Source: an uncultured Collinsella sp.
GTDB lineage: Bacteria; Actinomycetota; Coriobacteriia; Coriobacteriales; Coriobacteriaceae
Assembly: GCA_900546085.1 (NCBI GenBank)
Contig: URBS01000015.1
Coordinates: 1-24,834, forward strand
Direction of reading: 5' to 3'
DNA length: 24,834 nucleotides
Shown: piece by piece, positions 23,019 through 24,834 of the stretch
Layout: each line of letters opens with the position of its first letter
How positions within the stretch are numbered: position 1 is the first letter of the stretch
The notes under the pieces: model-generated
What the model saw: the letters and a program-made list of their open reading frames with translations, nothing else
Databases searched by the model: none
What the model was told of the DNA's origin: nothing
Position numbers and translations under genes: made by a program

Positions 23019-23045
23019 GGTGGTTTTCGGCAAATAAAAACCACC
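23019..23045. terminator. GGTGGTTTT/AAAACCACC hairpin
   Basis: GGTGGTTTT (23019-23027) and AAAACCACC (23037-23045) are a perfect 9-bp inverted repeat. The right arm overlaps the closing stem and U-tract of the minus-strand RNA at 23034-23202, so the two structures are alternatives. The 22828-23018 stretch upstream shows no gene or clear site. Confidence 0.4.
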
Positions 23046-23202
23046 CCCCACGTTACGAAAATGAACCCACCTAAAACAGGTGGGTGCCCTCATCGACTGT
23101 TCCAGCGTCCTTAACAACGAAGGATACCTGTACTAGGTACGACTGTGTGGGCTCCCTAAATAAACGCGACGGTTCACCCAGTTGCTCCGCGGGGGGCGGA
23201 AT
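23034..23202 (-). ncRNA. Structured RNA with paired ends, 6S-like architecture
   Basis: On the minus strand, -10 TATGAT (plus 23209-23214) places a start near 23202. The 5' segment CCGCCCCCCGC (plus 23189-23199) pairs over 11 bases, including two G-U, with the 3' segment GTGGGGGGTGG (plus 23041-23051), which is followed by TTTTTATTT. Inside, TGAACC (plus 23171-23176) pairs with GGTTCA (plus 23062-23067). Next to it is CCCACCT/AGGTGGG. Two apical hairpins, TACCT/AGGTA and CCTT/AAGG, also form. A length of about 169 nt, closed ends, a central bubble with a side hairpin and an own terminator resemble 6S RNA, which binds RNA polymerase. I could not verify conserved 6S bases, so the family is a hypothesis. 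The -35 (CTGGAA) is weak. Confidence 0.6.
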
Positions 23203-23237
23203 ACCTACATCATAAAGCGGCACTTTATCGATTCCAG

Positions 23238-23266
23238 TCTTGACATTACAAAAATCGTGTCGGACG
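23238..23266 (+). promoter_or_regulatory. Possible promoter of the radical SAM gene
   Basis: A perfect TTGACA lies near 23240-23245, with GACGAT 17 bases later as a weak -10. The leader up to 23351 shows no convincing riboswitch. Confidence 0.4.
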
Positions 23267-23351
23267 ATTACGGCGCCTTGGGCTCGAGCCGTCTGTGCGG
23301 TTGGTCCCTTTACGTTTGAGCTGCTGAATCGTTGTTTTGGAGCATGTTTTT

Positions 23352-24290
23352 ATGTCGACGCCGTTGACCGAACTTTTTTCGCCCGCCTGCCATTTGTGTC
23401 CGCGCCGTTGCGGTGCGGTGCGCGACGAGGGTGCGCACGGCGTATGCGGTGCCGATGACACGCTCAAGGTGGCCCGCGCGGCGCTCCATATGTGGGAGGA
23501 GCCGCCCATTTCGGGCGAGGCCGGCTCGGGTACGATTTTCTTTAGCGGCTGTTCGCTCAAATGTATCTATTGCCAGAACCACGAGATCTCGACGGGCAAT
23601 TTTGGGCTTGAGATTTCGCCCGAGCGCCTGGTCGAGATTATGCTGGAGCTGCAGGACCAAGGTGCCAATAACATCAATCTGGTGACGGCGACGCATTATG
23701 CTCACCTGCTGCCGGCCGCGATTGCCGCAGCTCGGGAGCGCGGACTGGTCATTCCAATCGTCTACAACACGAGCGGTTATGAGCGTGCGAGTGCCGTGGC
23801 GGCGCTCGGCGATTTGGTCGACGTGTGGCTTACCGACTTTAAGTATGCCAATGCGGCGCTTGCGCAGTCACTCTCTCATATTAAGGACTACCCGCGCGTG
23901 GCTGTGTCGGGTCTGGCCCAGATGGCGCGCGAAATTGAGCGCCGCGGGGGAGAGCTGGTAGACGGGGACGGGCTCATGAAGCGCGGCATAATCGTGCGTC
24001 ATCTGGTGCTGCCGGGGCATGCGGACGATTCGTGCCGCGTGTTGGACCTGGTGTGGCAGACGATGGGCGACGTGCCGATCTCGGTCATGAACCAGTACAC
24101 GCCCAATGCCCTCATGCGCGAACAAGGCGGCGACCTGGCGCGCGCCGTGACGCGCGAGGAGTACGAGCAGGTGCTCGACCATGCCGACGACCTGGGCTTT
24201 ACGACGATGTTTTGGCAAGAAGGTGGAGCGGTAGACGAGAGCTTCACCCCGGCGTTCGACACCACCGGCGTCCTCACCAGCGCAAAGTAG
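23352..24290 (+). CDS. Radical SAM protein, PflA-like (PflX group)
   Basis: The 312-residue protein has the radical SAM cluster motif Cys67-x3-Cys71-x2-Cys74 (CSLKCIYC), after an N-terminal four-cysteine region (Cys13, Cys16, Cys20, Cys32) and followed by QNHEIS. This matches the PflA-related group often called PflX or COG1313. These are related to pyruvate formate-lyase activating enzyme, but the real substrates are unknown. SAM-binding strands continue with NNINLVTATHYAHLLPA and VYNTSGYE, and the C-terminal MNQYTP segment is typical. ATG 23352 is chosen over TTG 23337 because TTGGAG lies nine bases upstream. No glycyl-radical enzyme lies nearby, and the gene stands alone. Confidence 0.88.
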   Translation: MSTPLTELFSPACHLCPRRCGAVRDEGAHGVCGADDTLKVARAALHMWEEPPISGEAGSGTIFFSGCSLKCIYCQNHEISTGNFGLEISPERLVEIMLELQDQGANNINLVTATHYAHLLPAAIAAARERGLVIPIVYNTSGYERASAVAALGDLVDVWLTDFKYANAALAQSLSHIKDYPRVAVSGLAQMAREIERRGGELVDGDGLMKRGIIVRHLVLPGHADDSCRVLDLVWQTMGDVPISVMNQYTPNALMREQGGDLARAVTREEYEQVLDHADDLGFTTMFWQEGGAVDESFTPAFDTTGVLTSAK

Positions 24291-24300
24291 TGCGCTCGCC

Positions 24301-24335
24301 GATGATTTTTCTGGGACGGGGATTAAAAAATCATC
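24301..24335 (+). repeat. GGGACGGGGATTAAA hairpin repeat, copy 2
   Basis: GATGATTTTT (24301-24310) and AAAAATCATC (24326-24335) pair perfectly around the conserved core, which is identical over 17 bases to 11570-11586. It follows the radical SAM stop by 10 bases and may double as its terminator. Confidence 0.7.
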
Positions 24336-24400
24336 GAGAGGATCGCCTGCTCGAAAAGTTGTCAAAATAGCCGCGTCCCAAAAAGACTGGGTATTGGGCG

Positions 24401-24428
24401 TTGACAGTTGGCGAGCCGTAGGTAAAAT
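24401..24428 (+). promoter_or_regulatory. tRNA-Ala promoter
   Basis: TTGACA (24401-24406), a 16-bp spacer and TAAAAT (24423-24428) are close to consensus and 13 bp before the tRNA, as expected for a strong stable-RNA promoter. Confidence 0.8.
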
Positions 24429-24441
24429 ATCAACTTGTCTT

Positions 24442-24514
24442 GGGGACGTAGCTCAGTTGGGAGAGCGCTGCCGTCGCATGGCAGAGGCCGAGGGTTCGAC
24501 TCCCTTCGTCTCCA
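24442..24514 (+). tRNA. tRNA-Ala (anticodon CGC)
   Basis: The 73-nt sequence folds as a full cloverleaf: acceptor GGGGACG/CGTCTCC, D arm GCTC/GAGC, anticodon stem CTGCC/GGCAG with loop GTCGCAT, and T arm GAGGG/CCCTT with TTCGACT. The anticodon CGC reads GCG (Ala). The acceptor has the G3-U70 wobble that identifies alanine tRNA, and the discriminator is A. The 3' CCA is not fully encoded (ACCC follows), so it must be added by the tRNA nucleotidyltransferase. G at position 32 of the loop is slightly unusual. Confidence 0.95.
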
Positions 24515-24531
24515 CCCTTGGATTTGATAAG

Positions 24532-24560
24532 CCGCTGACATTGTGTCGGCGGTTTTTTTT
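24532..24560 (+). terminator. tRNA-Ala terminator
   Basis: CCGCTGAC (24532-24539) pairs with GTCGGCGG (24545-24552), with one G-U, followed by eight T. It ends 18 bases before the next gene, which would be read mainly by read-through or its own promoter. Confidence 0.85.
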
Positions 24561-24578
24561 AAAAGAAAGGGCTGTACC

Positions 24579-24794
24579 ATGGCCAAGCTTGAGTCCCAAC
24601 CACTGTCTGCCGAGGAACGCGCCGAGTTGGAAGAGCTCCGCGCCGAGAAAGCTCGTCGCGAGGCCCAGGAAGAGGCACGCCGCGAGCGTGAGGAGCTGGC
24701 CGCCCTGCGTGCCGAGCGTGCGAAGGCCGAGGAGGCCGCCGCGAACGTCGCCCCCGCGCCCAAGCCCGCCGCCGCCGCCAAACCCAGCGTATAA
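24579..24794 (+). CDS. Small charged coiled-coil protein of unknown function (71 aa)
   Basis: The 71-residue product has GAAAGG at 24565-24570, eight bases before ATG. Residues 10-53 are an almost continuous Glu/Arg/Ala/Leu-rich helix (SAEERAELEELRAEKARREA onward) predicted by eye to be a coiled coil, and the tail is Ala/Pro/Lys-rich (NVAPAPKPAAAAKPSV). No membrane segment or catalytic motif is seen. It lies between the tRNA terminator and the window end. It may be a scaffold or nucleic-acid-associated protein, but no family is recognised. Low complexity makes homology searches unreliable. The 40 bases after the stop show nothing. Confidence 0.6.
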   Translation: MAKLESQPLSAEERAELEELRAEKARREAQEEARREREELAALRAERAKAEEAAANVAPAPKPAAAAKPSV

Positions 24795-24834
24795 GGGCTG
24801 GCCATTGGGTTGTTCAAGAGCGTTTGAATTTCCG

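Noticed and set aside
23046..23330. Cofactor riboswitch controlling the radical SAM gene
   Set aside because: No conserved aptamer motif was found on the plus strand, and the strongest structure, with U-tract and -10, is on the minus strand.
24362..24817. 151-codon minus-strand frame across the tRNA and the coiled-coil gene
   Set aside because: It runs through a tRNA and its terminator and has Ser/Ala/Arg mirror composition, so it is a shadow.

Overview
The window reads as chromosomal DNA from a fairly high-GC Gram-positive anaerobe. A Collinsella-like member of the Coriobacteriia is my best guess, from protein style, G+C-rich codon use, strong AGGAGG-type ribosome sites and the kinds of intergenic hairpin repeat. 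No marker gene in the window proves the species.

Region 1 (1-8100) is an anti-phage island. It holds the 3' end of a type I BREX locus in canonical order: a PglX C-terminal piece without its methyltransferase part, then the phosphatase-fold protein PglZ, then the AAA+/Lon-like effector BrxL. These are followed by an unrecognised gene that looks broken by a frameshift and a nonsense codon, and by a 65-codon gene. The first 268 bases are AT-rich and unlike their surroundings. Region 2 (7970-8789) is an AT-rich insert with a DUF3800 gene. It is preceded by tandem promoters and a short RNA that ends in a strong terminator just before the start codon.

Region 3 (8804-24834) is mostly ordinary chromosome. 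In order it has a CPA1-type cation/proton antiporter, a PPP-like metallophosphatase, a MOP-superfamily flippase-like protein, an L-lactate permease-family transporter, ATP-type PEP carboxykinase, a B3/4-domain protein, a MarR regulator, a DegV protein, a small MGMT-family protein, tryptophanyl-tRNA synthetase, a WecA/TagO-family sugar-phosphate transferase, a PflA-like radical SAM protein, tRNA-Ala(CGC) and a 71-residue coiled-coil protein. Most are single transcription units, many with a visible terminator.

The intergenic DNA is the most unusual part. It holds four copies of a hairpin with loop GCCTGTCC (or its complement) whose outer stems co-vary. It also has two copies of a GGGACGGGGATTAAA hairpin, an 18-bp inverted repeat after the lactate permease, copies of a GTAGCTAATTTGGGA repeat whose TAG or TAA serves as a stop codon, and a 123-bp element bounded by 13-bp inverted repeats. 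There are also four RNA candidates: the DUF3800 leader, a terminator leader before the B3/4 gene, a three-hairpin RNA with a C-rich loop at 20164-20305, and a roughly 169-nt minus-strand RNA at 23034-23202 with paired ends and a U-tract, resembling 6S RNA in architecture.

The best leads for something undescribed are the truncated PglX next to foreign-looking DNA, the DUF3800 gene with its terminated RNA, the two trans-type RNA candidates, and the co-varying hairpin family.
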